From Moniliella sp. 'wahieum' (lineage: Eukaryota > Basidiomycota > Moniliellomycetes > Moniliellales > Moniliellaceae), in assembly GCA_003971905.1 (NCBI GenBank), contig RSEE01000051.1, positions 1 to 64,000 on the forward strand: a DNA stretch of 64,000 nt. Direction: 5' to 3'. Made by a program: the position numbers and the translations under genes. Below, piece after piece: positions 10,734-23,023 of this stretch (its first letter is position 1; every line of letters begins with the position of its first letter). The notes beneath the pieces are model-generated. The model worked only from the letters and a program-made list of their open reading frames with translations. It was not told the origin of the DNA and did no database searches.

Positions 10734-12938
10734 TCAGCAACACAGAAGAGCAGAGCAGAGGGCAACCCCCGCTTCCGACTCTTCAAAAGTCTTCGCCCGA
10801 CATGTCGCTTCCGAGTCGGAGCTGTCCGAGTTGACCAGATCATCATGCGTGGCTGGCAGGGGCGCATCAAAGCCCAATGCCGATCCTTCAAACTGCTGCA
10901 GCTGGGCCTGCAACCGTTCGATCCTCGCCGTTTCCTCCGACTCGTTGAGCGTCTTGCCCTTCAAGCCGCCCGTGCCGCGCTTGCGCCCATCATTGGCATT
11001 CTTCACTGGCTTGCTGTGCGTCGTCTTTTATCCTTGGGACGCAAACGTAGCGGTACAACTTGTACAGCGTGCGCGGACTCAAATCATCAATGTCCAACTC
11101 AATCTCTTCTCCTCCACCGCCAGAGTCTGGTTTGTCCTCCGCAATGATCTTCAGTGCCCCTCCAGTCGGTCTTCGGGCAAGGTAGTGATCTTGTTGGCCA
11201 ACTCCTCCTTTTGCTCGTACGTGACCAACCGTATGTCCTCCTCGTCCTCTCGTCCGAGGCGGCCGTCTTGGACTTGCGTGCGCGCTTGGGGGCAGGTTTT
11301 TTGGCGGCAGGGCGCTTTGCCGCTGCCGGTGCCGAGCTAGCCACTGGCACGACCCCAACGTCGCCCGGTGTACTGGCGCGGGCCGCCGACGCCTGCTGGA
11401 GGCCCCGGAACTTTTCTTGGGGCGTTTGGCGGGAGGGCGTTTATGCCATTCTCGCTGGTCGACCGACTTGCGTCGTTTCGCGCCGCCGTCATACTGCCTC
11501 CGCCACCGTATCCACTGGGAGAAGATGCCAGTACGCCGTCCGGAGCGCGCCCAAGAGAGACAAGGTGGATCGAGCATGGGCGATCGCACGCTGTGTCGGC
11601 GTTCTCCGCCTCCATATCCTCGGCTTGGAGTACAAGAAGGTGAGCCTGGTCGCGCAGTGCTTGGGCCAACAAATTGGATTCGGGCACAGGCGTGGGTTCG
11701 ATCGGCTCCTCAACAAACGGTTTGGGGTCGGGCCGCTTGGCCCAGACACGTTCGTACACGGCCTTCAGCCGCTCGCCCATCACGTACACATCCGACCAGG
11801 CGGGTTGAAGGTAAAGCAGTTGCGAAACAAGAGTTGCACATCCGCGTCAAACTCGGCCGCGTCGGCCGTACTGGCCTTGACGCAGTCGCAGGCAGGTCAG
11901 AAAGGGAAATGGGGTGGTGGTGGATCATGGCATAATACGCCGGTGCATAGTCAGCGACCGATCGCGGCAAGTCATTAAAACAACGCCACGTCCGAGTGGG
12001 AAGGCTTGAACAATTCCTCCACCACCTTGGCGCAAAACTGAGCTCGGCCGCGCGACTTTGTCCCAGTGGGCCGCCTCGGCCTCGGACTGGGCAGCATTGA
12101 AGAGCTTGGACTTGCGCCGGGTCTGGCCGCTGGGGAGCTCCTCGTAGAGGATGTCTTTTGATGGTGGCGGGTGGATCTCGCGTTTGGGCCGGCTGTGGCT
12201 AAAGGAGGACAGGAACGGGCGCGTCGGAGGGGGGGAGGGGGGTGCGGTGGTGGCAGAGGGAGGGATCGGATGTGCTTGTCAAAAACCGACTCGAGCACGT
12301 CGGCGTTGAGCGAGATGAGGTGGGCAGGGCCATTGAAGATGCGCGTGTTGTTAAAGACGAGGCGCACGTCGTCTTGGACCTGCTGCGGCGTGAGGTAGAC
12401 GTCGGAGCGCACATCGAGGCCCCAATGGGCGCGAGCTTGACCTTCTCGGTGGGCTTGTTGCCGCCCTTGAGGGTGGCGGCGGTGAGGAGCGAGCTTGATG
12501 TCAACGGTGCCGAGGTCCATGGGGTGGGTGACGATGGTGGGGTAGTGGGGCACGCCCTGGGCGACGGGGTCAACGGGGGCGAGGAAGGGGCGGGCCTCGA
12601 TGCGGCCTTGAGGGCCTTGATGACGTTCTGGAGGAACTTGACCTGGGCGGTGGTGAGGGTGATGGGGCCGGGGGCAGGCCGCCGATGGTGAGGCTGGGGT
12701 CCCATTGGGGGACCTCCTTGGGGGGGGGTGGGAGGTGGTGGAGGTGGGGGGGTGGGGTGGGGGGAGGGAGAGGCGAGAGCGGTCGGGGGGCGAGGCGGGC
12801 GCGACTGGAGAGGGGGGGGGTGGGGGTGGGGGGTGGGTTGGGGAGGCGGTGGTGGTGGGGACGGCGGTGGGGGTGGCGGTGGCGGTGTTGGCGGTGGCGG
12901 TGGCGGGGGGCGGTGGTGGGGGCGGCGGGCTCGCTCAT
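10734..12938 (-). CDS. BDF1: BET family bromodomain factor (Bdf1-like)
   Basis: BET proteins bind acetylated histones H3/H4 and act with TFIID in the nucleus. From the ATG at 12938 there is a His/Arg/Pro-rich low-complexity N-terminus, then bromodomain 1 (KFLQNVIKALK, HYPTIVTHPMDLGTVD, LVFNNTRIFNGPAHLI). The acetyl-lysine-contacting Asn is present in that last motif. Bromodomain 2 is more divergent (AKVVEELFKP, DYAPAYYAMI, then YVMGERLKAVYERVWAKRP). The ET domain follows as PMSYEQKEELANKI, LPEDRLEGALKIIAED and ELDIDDLSPRTLYKLYRYV. The C-terminus has a short coiled coil (ARIERLQAQLQQFEG) and an acidic Ser-rich end. Domain order matches Bdf1/BRD proteins. Several frame changes (near 12560, 12480, 12200, 11870, 11600 and 11300) interrupt these domains without splice signals. 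It is divergent from the next gene across about 210 bp. Confidence 0.9.
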
Positions 12939-13151
12939 GGCGCGGGCAGGCAGAGTAGGGTTGGTGCGCAGAAATGAAACGGGCAAAACGCAGCAGGCAG
13001 CACAGCGCAGCACTCGTGCTCAGCAGCGGCGGGGGCTGTGGTGGAGCAGAGCCAAGAAGCTCCCCGGCCGCCGACGCCCGACAGGGCCGCCCAACCCCCG
13101 CTTACGTACGCCCGTCCCCCGCGGAATGCGCAGTTCCGCCCGTGTGCCTGC

Positions 13152-16100
13152 ATGCAGGCCGTGGTGGCTGAGTCTCAGCGCTCACCACCACCGCTTCCTC
13201 CGCCCCCACCACCGCCATCGCCACCGCCACGTGCACCACCGCCACGTGCACCACCGCCACCAACTACCCCCACCCCCCCCCACCACCCCGCTTGCCGCGG
13301 TGCTGGGACTGCTTCTTGTGATCGTGCGCGGGGCGGCGGTGGCCGGCGCGTTGGCTGCCTTCGCCGCCGTCTTCTCCACCTTGCTCGCCCCGCCCCGCGC
13401 CCTCCCCCGCCCCCCCACCACCCCCTCCGCCTTCCGCCGCCCTCCACACCCTCGTCAGCATCTCTCCATCGCCCTCGGCCTCGTCGCCTCCCTCTACGTC
13501 CTGGCACGCCCCGACCCCGCCGCCTCCTCCTCCGCCGCCGCCGCCGTCGCGGCCACCCTCCCGCCCCGCGACCCGCCGGCTGGGGCCCGCGCCCCATCAA
13601 TTGGACCGCCACCCTCCCCTTCCGCCCGCTGCTCCTCAGCCTCGGCCGCCTCTTCCACTCCGCCGACACCCACCCCCCCCACAGAGACGCTGCCGACGCT
13701 CCCCAGCCTCCCTGCGCTGGCGGCGGACACCCAGGGCCTGCTTCCCCCTCCTCCGACGTTGCTGGCCACCACGGCCTCTGCGAGTAGCGCCGCAGCCACG
13801 GTCACTGTCGCGGCCACATCCACGTCGGCAGCTTCGGTACCCTCTGCCTTGGTGAAAATCTCCTCCCTCTCGACCACCACCGCGTGCGTCTGCCTCGCCT
13901 TGATTGCCCTTCTCGCTCTCGTCGCCTACCTGAGCAACCCAGGAGATGTGTCGTTCCAGTCCTTTTTGACCGACCTTACTTTCCGCGAGCATCTGCGCGC
14001 CGCCAGAATAACCTCCGTGCCCTCACCCTCGACTCACCCGGGGACCATCTCGGCTCGATGCATCCAACTCCCCCGCTCCCCGCCGCATATGCTTTCGTTT
14101 GCCAACCATCTCGCCATCTCGGTCAAGACACCGCCCTACACTCGTTACGATTACCGCCTTTTTTCCGTCGTTATTGTCACCCGCCGCTCCATTGCCTCTG
14201 GCCCGTCGCCAACGCCCAACGGGCCCAACTTGGCTCGCACCCGCGGTGAGCTCCCCCCGCCCGTGACGGGCTTGCTGTCGGCGATTGACCACCGATCGTA
14301 TTGGTTCTTTGGCCTGCTTGGCACCTGGTACATCGGCACCCCGCCTGGGCTCGCACTTCCTCCACGACGTCAAGCGTGCCGCTGCCTTTGGCCGTGCTTG
14401 GCACCAGCCCCTTGCTTCCGAAGATCCGTGGGGGTCATGGCGATGGAGAACGACTCGCTGGGACAAGGTACGTTGCGCTCCCACCCGTTTTGAATTATAT
14501 GTGAATCAACGACTGACTATTCCCGCTGCTGTTCCAGATGAGAACGATACGTCGTCCCCGCACCAGTCGATGCTCCTGGTGCGTCCGTGCTGGGCGGGGC
14601 AGCACATCGGCCAAGGGAACGAGTCCCTGCGGTCCGCTCGGAATCGCAGTCCCGCCCACCGGTCCCAATGGCAGTTCGACCAAGCCCGGTCGACGACACG
14701 ATCTCGCTGGCCTAGCGCGAGCGGTGGAGGAGGCACGCACCGCTGTCGACGAAGCTGCAGCCCAGCTGGCGCATCTGCGTTCCTCCGAGGCCGAGATGCG
14801 CGAGCCGTTGCAGGCGGAGCTGGATGAATTGCGCCGGCAAAAGAAGGATGAGGATGCAATGAGGGGCGATTTGAAGGGCCAGGGAGATGAAAGTTTGGAC
14901 GAGGCGAAGCGTGCGGCGGATCTAGAGAAGAAGGAAGCGGAACGGACCTTGCTTGCCGCCCAGTCGGTCCGCGCGCATCGACTGGAACGCATTGCGAACC
15001 AGCAACTTGCGTTGGACCAGCTCACCCGCCAAGCCGACGCGGCCTCGCATCGCTTGCAAGCATGTCTCGATGAGCGAAAAAGTAGGACTCGCCACACTCG
15101 AAGAATCCAACGCAGCCCACCAAGCCACATTGCACGCCTCCAATCCAAATTAGGCGCTTTGGAGCAAGACGAAACGTCGGTGGAGAAGGAACTGCTGAAG
15201 CCAAGCAGCTGTTGGAGCAGCCCAAGCCCACCTTGCCATGGCCGAGCAAGACCGCCTGGCTGCTGAATTGGCGAGCCAAGTGCCTGACGAACCGGCTGAC
15301 CCTTCCCCTCCCGCTGTAGATCCCTCCTATGGCGTTCCCGAGCCCAGCAGGCCTGAAGAGGTGGTGGACGCACCCGAGTACGACACGGGCCTGCTCGCGC
15401 CCCAGGGTACGACGTTGAGGTCTTCCCCGCCCTGCGTCCTCGACCTACTTTGGGTCGCCGCTATCCCTACCTCGATCTTACCTTCCCACGCGAACGCGGT
15501 CAGGGTGGGCGACCGTCCGCGGATCGTGGCTCCGCATCCGCTTCAACCCATTTTCCCACCTCGAGTGGACATGGAAGACGATTTAGACATGGAACTGGGT
15601 CTGCCGCTTGATGCCGACCCGCATGGTATGGCGAGCATGTTGGTCCCGCGAGCCTGTTTCCTAGGCAGGCGCCGACGACGCCTTCGGGTCCACTGTACCG
15701 GACGACCCAGGGCTGCTGTCCTTGTCGTCGGTATCCCCTTTGCCAAGGGCCTTTTGCCCAGCAACTTGCTCGGCAACTTGGACGAGATACGCATGCCAAT
15801 CTGGTCTCTCCCTCGCGGGTCAAAGATGCACTGGCGCAGTTTGGCGTCCAGCCTCCGTCGGTGACCAACTCGATGGAGGAGTGGGTTGGCGGCGACCGGA
15901 TGTGCACCGGCCTGTGCTCGACCTGGACCGCCCGCGCCTCGGCCGCGTTCCTTGGCCAGACGGACATGAGCCACGCCAGCGGTGGGCTGTACAGTTCACC
16001 ACTTTGTCCAATCCAACCCTTCGCTCGATGGCCATCCCGAACTGCAGCATCCCGAGCTGGACTTTTCGCCGCCGCTTGCGCACGCTTCGTACGCTGCGCA

Positions 16101-17069
16101 CGAGGTCGACCCCGACCGGGGCGGCAAAGGTCCCAAGCGCACCTGGTGGGGCAAGAGTATGTTTGGTCGGGAGCCCAGTGCGCTAGGCGGCACCTCCTTG
16201 TCCCCGCTTGACGCACGGGACGAGCCGCCGCCGAGGCAGGCAAGCGACGTTCGCTGCTTTTCCCCCGGCTGGGCCAGATGACATCCAAGTTGCCCGACAC
16301 GCGCGGGCGCATGGGCGGGCGTACGATCAGTGGCCGATGGGCCACCTGTGCCGCTGGACCGAGTGGCGGGGTGGTGACGGACTACGAGGCGGTGCGACGC
16401 GCGTTCCAGCGCCCGTTTGACGACGACGAGCTCGGTCGCCATTCCTGGTCGGCTTTGATCAGTGGCAAGCGTCCCGTCCCAGCTTTGGCCCGGGCACGAG
16501 CAGTGGCCTAGGCCAGGCGGGAGTGCACCGGGTCGGACGAGCTTGGGGCGGACCCGACGGGCGCGGGGAGGGGACGGGGTACCTGTCTGCCCACCCTTCG
16601 GCGCGGGACGGTGCTGCTGGATATGGAAGCCGACGGCTACGGCTTACCGTCCCACCGCTTTTCGTCGGAATCCATGCCGCCGCTCCGATTCCGGGCTGGC
16701 CTCTCGTCGCACAGCTTGATGGCCCGGGCCGGGGCCGCTGCCGTCGTCACATGCTCAGTCGCACCGCCGGCCGAAGCGCGGTGGCAACCTTCTCAGATCT
16801 GGCCTTCCCCTGCTCCTGCTCCTGCTCTGCGCCTCCCGCGCCTCCTACTCGCCCTGACGGCCCCCCCACGGACACACGGGGGTCTTCTTTGCACCGCCGT
16901 TGCGTGGGGAGGATGTGGCTGGGGCTGGGACTGTGTTGGGGCTGGGCTTGCATCCCACGCCCAGTACCGATCTGATGCCCATCCACCCACGTCGGGCTCG
17001 TTTGGCTCGGGCACGGAGTTGGGCTCGGTCCCCCGGTGTGGCCGGGAGCGAGGAAGCGAAACGGACTAG
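13152..17069 (+). CDS. Large membrane-anchored coiled-coil protein, unrecognised
   Basis: The start is taken at the ATG at 13152 (MQAVVAESQRS), followed by a Pro-rich stretch. Hydrophobic segments follow: AVLGLLLVIVRGAAVAGAL, LSIALGLVASLYVLA and CVCLALIALLALVAYL (about 13300-13935). A conserved-looking block YWFFGLLGTWYIG (about 14300) precedes a long coiled coil at 14730-15260 (for example ARAVEEARTAVDEAAAQL). The C-terminal part has a WWGKSMFGREPSALGG block (about 16147). The frame changes repeatedly, including in C runs near 13270, so the end is uncertain (between about 16510 and 17120). I do not know the family; a membrane tether or scaffold is a guess from topology only. Confidence 0.45.
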
Positions 17070-18059
17070 TTCGAACGTGTGCCGGGCAGTGCGGGCCGGG
17101 CGCAGGCACGGGTAGCACACCTTCCAAGCTCTTGTTCTGGCGTCGGCCTGCCTCGGCGCGAGGGCGGGAACAGGCGGCGTAGCGTGGCGTACGCACCCAC
17201 GCCCCACGTACCGTCTCCCTCGCAGCGCAGGGGGGCGCCATCTTCCCTTGAAGCTTGTCCGAACCTGTTGGAGCTTGCAGTTTGACTTTGGGTCGCTGTC
17301 GGATGGAAATGATCTTCATGTCGATCATCGATCGGGCTGTGTGCACAGAGCAAGCGAAAGGACCCTCCCAGACGGGATCTGATCCGTCGGATTCGTCTCC
17401 CAAGACTACGTACGGGGTGTTCTGCAGTGGGATGATGTGGAGGTAGACTCATGTAGGGGCAGGAGCGGTGGCAGCGACGTTTTGTGGTGTGGCCCTGAGT
17501 GTAGCTGCCAGTTGGATTCGATGTTTGGGCGGGATAGACTGGAGACTGAGTAAGGATATCTCACGGAACGCTGTAAGTACGGAACCTCCAACGAGAAGGA
17601 GGCACACCGCGGATGGCATGCCAGCTTCAGTTAGCTCATGTCTACAGATCCTTCTGCCCAGGTCCTGAGTGGGTCGTGTGTCTGGTTTCTTGTTTGCGAC
17701 CAACCACCAACAGCTCGGATTTCTACTTCAACGGCGCCTCTCCTGCTTGTTTCCATTCGCATTCTCTTCTCTCCTCAATGGGCCCTCTCCTACTCGCTTC
17801 GTTTCTCCCACGCGACGAGCGCGCTGTGAGCCTGTTTCGCCCTGAGTGCATGGGCTGCTGGAGGGGAGAATCTATTTCTTTCCTCCGTCTTTTCTGGGCG
17901 AAAGTGAGTCTGGGTCGATTCCTATGGTTTTCATCCTTCTCTGTCCGTGGTCCGCCTGTTTCCTTTCGGATCTTACCGCTCTACTTGCTCACGGGAATGC
18001 ACACACAAGGCAAAGACGCAGGGTGAGGGCGACGGATCTGCGGGCGACGGATGCCAACA
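17070..18059. other. Intergenic or unresolved 3' end
   Basis: It may hold the last part of the coiled-coil gene up to about 17300. Several short open frames look weakly coding, but none is supported. It is otherwise the upstream flank of tRNA-Leu. Confidence 0.35.
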
Positions 18060-18152
18060 GGCGAGATAGCGAAGTGGTCTAACGCGCTGTGTTAAGGTGG
18101 CCTACCTCGACCGCAGTCCTCCGGGGCGTGGGTTCGAATCCCACTCTCGTCA
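18060..18152 (+). tRNA. tRNA-Leu (anticodon AAG), intron-containing
   Basis: The acceptor stem GGCGAGA pairs with TCTCGTC, with discriminator A at 18152. The D stem is GCG/CGC. The anticodon stem CTGTG/CGCAG brackets loop bases TTAAGG, giving anticodon AAG. A putative 13-nt intron (TGGCCTACCTCGA) sits at the canonical 37/38 position. A long class II variable region precedes the T arm GTGGGTTCGAATCCCAC. A short T run (about 18154-18158) follows as a Pol III terminator. Confidence 0.9.
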
Positions 18153-18906
18153 TATTTTTGCCTTTTAGGGTTGGATTGGGCGGTAGGGGGCTATGCTTCT
18201 GTTTGTTGACGGTGTTGTTCCGATGACTGAAGGGAGGGCGTTGGGATGCTCGGAGAATTCCGTCAGCAATGGAATCCACTCCGCAAGATCCATCCTGCGA
18301 AAAGGGAACTGTAAGCCACCTTGGTGCCTGCGAAGATGGGACCTGGAGGGAGATGGCGATGGCGATGGCGCGATGGCGATGGCGATGGCGACGGAGAAGA
18401 TACGAGGAAGAAGAGGAGGATCTGCACACAGGCCGTGTGGGAGCGATGCCCAGCCAAGCACTAATCAGATGGGACAGCCACGCTGGCAAGCCACATGTGC
18501 GGCAGAGGATGCGTACGTAAGACGCCCGGCCGCGCGGGTGCGTTCGATTTGATCGGCTGGGTTGGGTTGGGCGCGCTGGGCGCTGGGTTAGCTAGTCCGC
18601 ACGGGGGCAGTGCGGTGGGGCGGGTCGGCCCAGGCGCCAGGCACGGCACGGCGCCAGCCACGCAAGGGTCAGCGTCCCAGCGCGACGTGTCACGCTGCTC
18701 GTGCGCCCAGCGCTACGGGAGGCACCGCGCCAGTGTGCCCCCCCCCGCGCCCCCAATGGCCTGCTTTTGCACGCGCATCCCAGCGCTAGGGTTGCCCCCC
18801 CGCCCGACACTCCGGCCAGCTTTAAACTGCTCGCGCTTCCGCCTTCTTCTTGCTGCGGTGCTCGCCTGTCGTCCTCTTCGCCCCCCGCACCCTCCCCCTC
18901 CCCGCC
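18153..18906. other. Intergenic, upstream of ERG13
   Basis: No gene seen. It holds a GGCGAT hexanucleotide array at about 18352-18393 and a GACGTGTCACG element near 18680, about 220 bp upstream of ERG13. Confidence 0.5.
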
Positions 18907-20374
18907 ATGTCCACCCGCCCCCACAACGTCGGCATCAAGGCTGCCGAAGTCTACTTCCCCCGCCGCGCCATCTCCCAGGATGCGTCGAGGACTTGACGGC
19001 GTGTCCAAGGGCAAGTACACCATTGGCTTTGGCCAAAAGTTCATGACCTTCACCGACCCGCGAGGACATCAACTCGTTCCTCCTCACCAGTATGTCCCCC
19101 CGTCCCCTGCCTGTGCTGTGCATCTGCTCACCACGCCCCGCCCCGCCCCGCCGCAGCCGTCAAGAACCTGATGGACAAGTACAACATTGACCCCACCTCG
19201 ATTGGCCGTCTGGACGTGGGCACGGAGACGATCATTGACAAGTCGAAGAGTGTCAAGACGGTGCTGATGGACCTGTTCAAGGAGAGTGGCAACATGGACA
19301 TTGAGGGGCTGGACAGCAAGAACGCGTGCTATGGCGGTACGAATGCACTGTTCAATGCGATCAACTGGGTCGAGTCTTCCTCCTGGGACGGCCGGGACGC
19401 GATTGTGGTCATGGGCGACATTGCCATCTATGCCGAGGGCTCGGCGCGTCCGGTCGGCGGCGCAGGCGCGGTGGCGTTTTTGATTGGGCCCGATGCGCCC
19501 TTGGTTGTCGACCCGATCCACGGCACCCACATGACCAACACGTGGGACTTTTACAAGCCCAACCTGTCGTCCGAGTACCCGACTGTCGATGGGCCCGAGA
19601 CGCTGCAGACGTACCTCGGGTGCCTGGACCGTGCCTGGGACGCGTACCGCGTCAAGGCGGCCAAGGCGGCGGCCAAGGCGGCTGGGACGACGCTTGCGAA
19701 TGGCCATGCGAGAGCCCGAGGCGCTCAAGGCGCAGGTCAAGACGACCGACTTTGACTATGTCGTGATGCACTCGCCGTATGCCAAGCTGGTGCAAAAGGG
19801 ATTTGGTCGTCTGTTTACAATGACTTTTTGGCCGACCCAAGAATGCGGCGTTTGAAGGCGTGGACGCGTCGGTGACCACCAAGGAGCGCCAGTCGACCAT
19901 TGCGGACAAGACGGTGGAGAAAACGTTTATGGGCTTCTCCAAGGCGCACAATGCGATGCTGGAGCCCGGGATGGACACGGTGCGTCGGTGTGGCAACATG
20001 TACACGGCGTCGCTCTACGCTGGCCTGCTGTCACTCTTGTCGAACCAGACGAAGGAGGTGCAGGGCAAGCGGATCCTGATGTACTCGTTTGGTTCGGGCT
20101 CGGCCGCATCCATCTTTTCCATCAAGGTGGTCGGTGACGTGACGCCGATCGTGAGCAAGATTGACTGTGCAAGCACGTCTGGACGCGATGACGGTCGTGC
20201 CGGTGCAGCAGGTGCAGCAGTACGTGGATGCGCTACAAGACGCGCGAGGACAACCACAATGCCGTCGAGTACGACCCGCAGGGCCTACTCTCCAACCTCT
20301 GGCCGGGCTCCTTTTACCTCACCAAGGTCGACCACATGTACAGGCGATTCTACGCGCGTGTGCCGCAGGCCTAA
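18907..20374 (+). CDS. ERG13: Hydroxymethylglutaryl-CoA synthase
   Basis: The enzyme condenses acetyl-CoA with acetoacetyl-CoA to HMG-CoA in the mevalonate/sterol pathway. The N-terminus [18 protein letters not shown] is typical. A 67-nt intron at 19090-19156 (GTATGT to CAG) joins SFLLT to AVKNLM in phase. The catalytic cysteine lies in [16 protein letters not shown] (from 19318). Further family blocks are [45 protein letters not shown] and [11 protein letters not shown]. The C-terminus ends [18 protein letters not shown] before TAA at 20374. Frame breaks occur near 18985, 19049, 19710, 19815, 19850, 20170 and 20245. Each lies in a conserved block, and most can be explained by one base in a mono- or dinucleotide run, so the gene is probably intact in the organism. 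Confidence 0.95.
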
Positions 20375-21694
20375 TCGGTCCCTTGTCGGATTCATGTCCG
20401 CGCTCTTGCCCCACCCCGCCTTTTTTCCCCAGAGGGCCTGCGTACGTACGTACTGCGTGCGCCACGGCACTGCGGGCCACGTTCCTTCCTGAGCAGCCTG
20501 ATTCGCACTAGCATCGATCTATGAATGTTGCACCGCATGGACTCTGCTCGCGCGCGCGGGCGTCTGGTTGTGGGGGTTGCTTGACAGAGGTAGGCACGGA
20601 GGATGCAGCTCCCGTTTTGGGGGGTATTGATCTAGCCGTTTGTGTAGGAAGGAAAGGAAAGGAAAGACCAGATGGATGGATGTGGTGTGGTCTGCGGTCT
20701 GGTGGCGGCCGAGGGACAGCGTGGGGACGGCTAACCCGAGTCGGGGAGGAAGGTGTCGTAGAACGAATGGGAGCGCTCCACGTGCGCCCATAGTCGCCCA
20801 GGTAGAGGTAGCGTGCGTGGCAGCGGTAGCACAAAAGTACTGTGGTTCTTTGGGCGGGATGAGCAGTCTGCTCCGCCTCTCGTGGGCCCCTCGGAGCCGA
20901 GCAGGACACGTACGGTCGCCAGCGGGCGCAGGCAGCAGCGGCAGCTCCCCTTCCGCACGCGGTGGCGAAGGGCAGGGCATGCCGGCGTCCACTCTCACTC
21001 TCACTCTCAGCGCTCAGCCGCGGCGACAGGCGGATGGTGCTACGCAAGAAGACATCGGCCGAGAGGGGGCTATATACGCGAAACCCCCGGGGCCCATGCG
21101 CCCTCTTGTCGGCAACGCTTGCGTGCCTCGGCTAGCGAGGCCGCAGCCTCAGGCCGTAGGCCTTACGCCAAGCCGGGCCCCACCAGGATGGGGACCAAAA
21201 GGAAGGCTGCGGTGCGAAAGCTCAACGCAGCTCTTCAGTGCCTGGTGGCCGGCACCCGCCAACGTCGACAACGTGTGCCAGGGACGGGTGGGGGGCAGTA
21301 ACAGCCTAGTGAGCGACGGTGGCTACGTTGACAGCCATGGCCTGCGTATCCACCGGTGCGTCGGAGGATGCGTGGAGGAGGCTGTGGCAGCGCATTGGCA
21401 ATTGCTCCTTGGGGCGGCGCAGCAATTGCCAATTGGGCCGTGCGGTTGCGCTTACTGCTTAGTGCTTACCGCTTAAGCCATCGGATGTCAAATTTCACAC
21501 TGGCCACTCAACCATACACGCCTTCACCCCCCCCCCCATCACCCATCACAACATCACAAGATCGTCACCCCGTCCGGAAGGCTTCCGCGGGCGGAATTGG
21601 TGTGGATGGGGGCTTTTCTCGTCAGAAGCGGGCGGGGGACGGACGGGCATGTCGAGGAGCGTGCCCACCACCTCGGCCTGCGTGTACGCCATCC
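20375..21694. other. Intergenic
   Basis: No gene supported. It includes a TATA-like CTATATAC at about 21069 and an 11-base C run at 21537-21547. Weak minus-strand frames at 20508-21047 show no recognisable domain. Confidence 0.45.
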
Positions 21695-22634
21695 ATGCTC
21701 TTCCGCCCCGCCGTCGCTGCTGCGCGCCCGCTCCTGCGCCGCCCCAGCCCCAGCCCCAGTGCCCTGGCCACCGGCGTGCGCTTTGCCTCCACCGCTCCTG
21801 CGCCCGCGCGCCGCTCCGCCGCCGTGTCTGCCGCGGCCGCTGCTGCCGCCCTGCTTGCTGGCACCGCGCTCTACGCCGCCACGGCGCCCGCGCTGCACCT
21901 CGAAGGGCGCTCCAACTACGCCGAGCGTCTGTCCAACATCACGCGCTCCAGCACGTCTGCCGAGCCCGCGAAGGAGCAGGAGCCTCCCTACACCCCGTGT
22001 CCTCCGCCTCCGGCGCGCCCCCCCGTCGCCAGAGTTACAATGAGCGCATTGCCATCATCCGCGACTCGGGCGAGGTAGTGGATGAAGTCACCATAGAGGG
22101 CACAGGTACGTTCTTCTTTGGCCCTCCTAGCCTCTCGGCGCCGGACGAAACTAACCGCGGAATGCGACTGCGACTGCGATGACCGACGTGGAGATGCCGA
22201 GGCGGTGGAGGATGGTGGCGGCGACTGTGGTGGATGCTGAGCTGGCCGCACTTGCCGCCGAGGCCGAGGGGGCCTTGTCGGACGACCCGCAGGCGGCTGC
22301 CATTGACCCGCGCACAGGGGAGATCAACTGGGACTGTCCCTGTCTCGGCGGCATGGCCCACGGTCCCTGTGGGGAAGAGTTCAAGCTGGCGTTCAGCTGC
22401 TTTGTGTTTAGCGAAGCCGAGCCCAAGGGGTTCGACTGCGTGGACAAGTTCCAGCACATGCAGACGTGTTTCCGCCAGCACCCGGATGTGTATGCCGAGG
22501 AGATTGCCGATGACGAAGAGGCGGCTCGGGCGGCCGAAGCCGAGCAGAAGCTGAGGCCAAGGCCAGGGCTGAGGCCAAGGCCCAGGCCTAAGCCTAAGTC
22601 TACGCCTAGGCCGAGCCGGCCGGCTCCAAAGTAA
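21695..22634 (+). CDS. MIA40: Mitochondrial intermembrane space import oxidoreductase Mia40/Tim40
   Basis: Mia40 oxidises and traps cysteine-rich substrates imported into the mitochondrial intermembrane space. The ATG at 21695 opens an Arg/Ala-rich presequence, then a membrane anchor of [16 protein letters not shown] type. After a frame change near 21990, the frame [18 protein letters not shown] leads to an intron with donor GTACGT at 22106, CTAAC branch site near 22150 and an acceptor near 22185-22205. The catalytic domain has the redox CPC motif (NWDCPCLGG) and the twin CX9C helices ([11 protein letters not shown] and [11 protein letters not shown]). An acidic segment and a Pro/Arg/Lys-rich tail end at TAA 22632-22634. 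The family assignment is firm from the cysteine pattern. Confidence 0.93.
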
Positions 22635-23023
22635 ACTCCCTGCACCCCAACAACCCAACCCACTTTGCCCCTTCTATTTGCACCTCTGTCTTGCACTGCT
22701 CTTCGCCTACCCCCTGCGCAGCGGCGCCGCCGACGTGGCAGAAGCAAAAAGCTGTCCAACATGCTGGTGGGAAGGACGGATGAGAAGGTAGTCTTGCGAG
22801 AGAGGGCGCAGGAAGGCAGACAGACAGTGTAGCGCCTCCCGGAGGCCATTTGTTCCCGCCAGAGAAGGAAAGCTAGCGGTAGATTGGTTTGAACGTTCAG
22901 CTAGACCGCTCCCGAAGCTTCTGGTCCGAGCGGAGCAGCGCGGGGACGGTCACATGACCTGGCAGATGACGTAGACGCCGGCGGGAGGCACTCCCACCAC
23001 CACCACCAGCCTTGCGCGCGTCC
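22635..23023. promoter_or_regulatory. Upstream region of ALKBH6-like gene
   Basis: It contains GAACGTTC near 22893 and GTCACATGAC at 22949-22958, 66 bp before the ATG at 23024. The palindrome resembles boxes found upstream of other genes in this window. Confidence 0.35.

Noticed and set aside
12685..13150. Upstream plus-strand extension of the coiled-coil gene across the BDF1 N-terminus
   Set aside because: It is antisense to a GC-rich low-complexity coding region; a start at 13152 avoids the overlap.
16747..17452. Minus-strand open frames at the end of the coiled-coil gene
   Set aside because: Weak coding character and conflict with the plus-strand gene end; left unresolved.
20508..21047. 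Minus-strand open frames downstream of ERG13
   Set aside because: Several mutually overlapping frames of similar quality, none recognisable; not supported.
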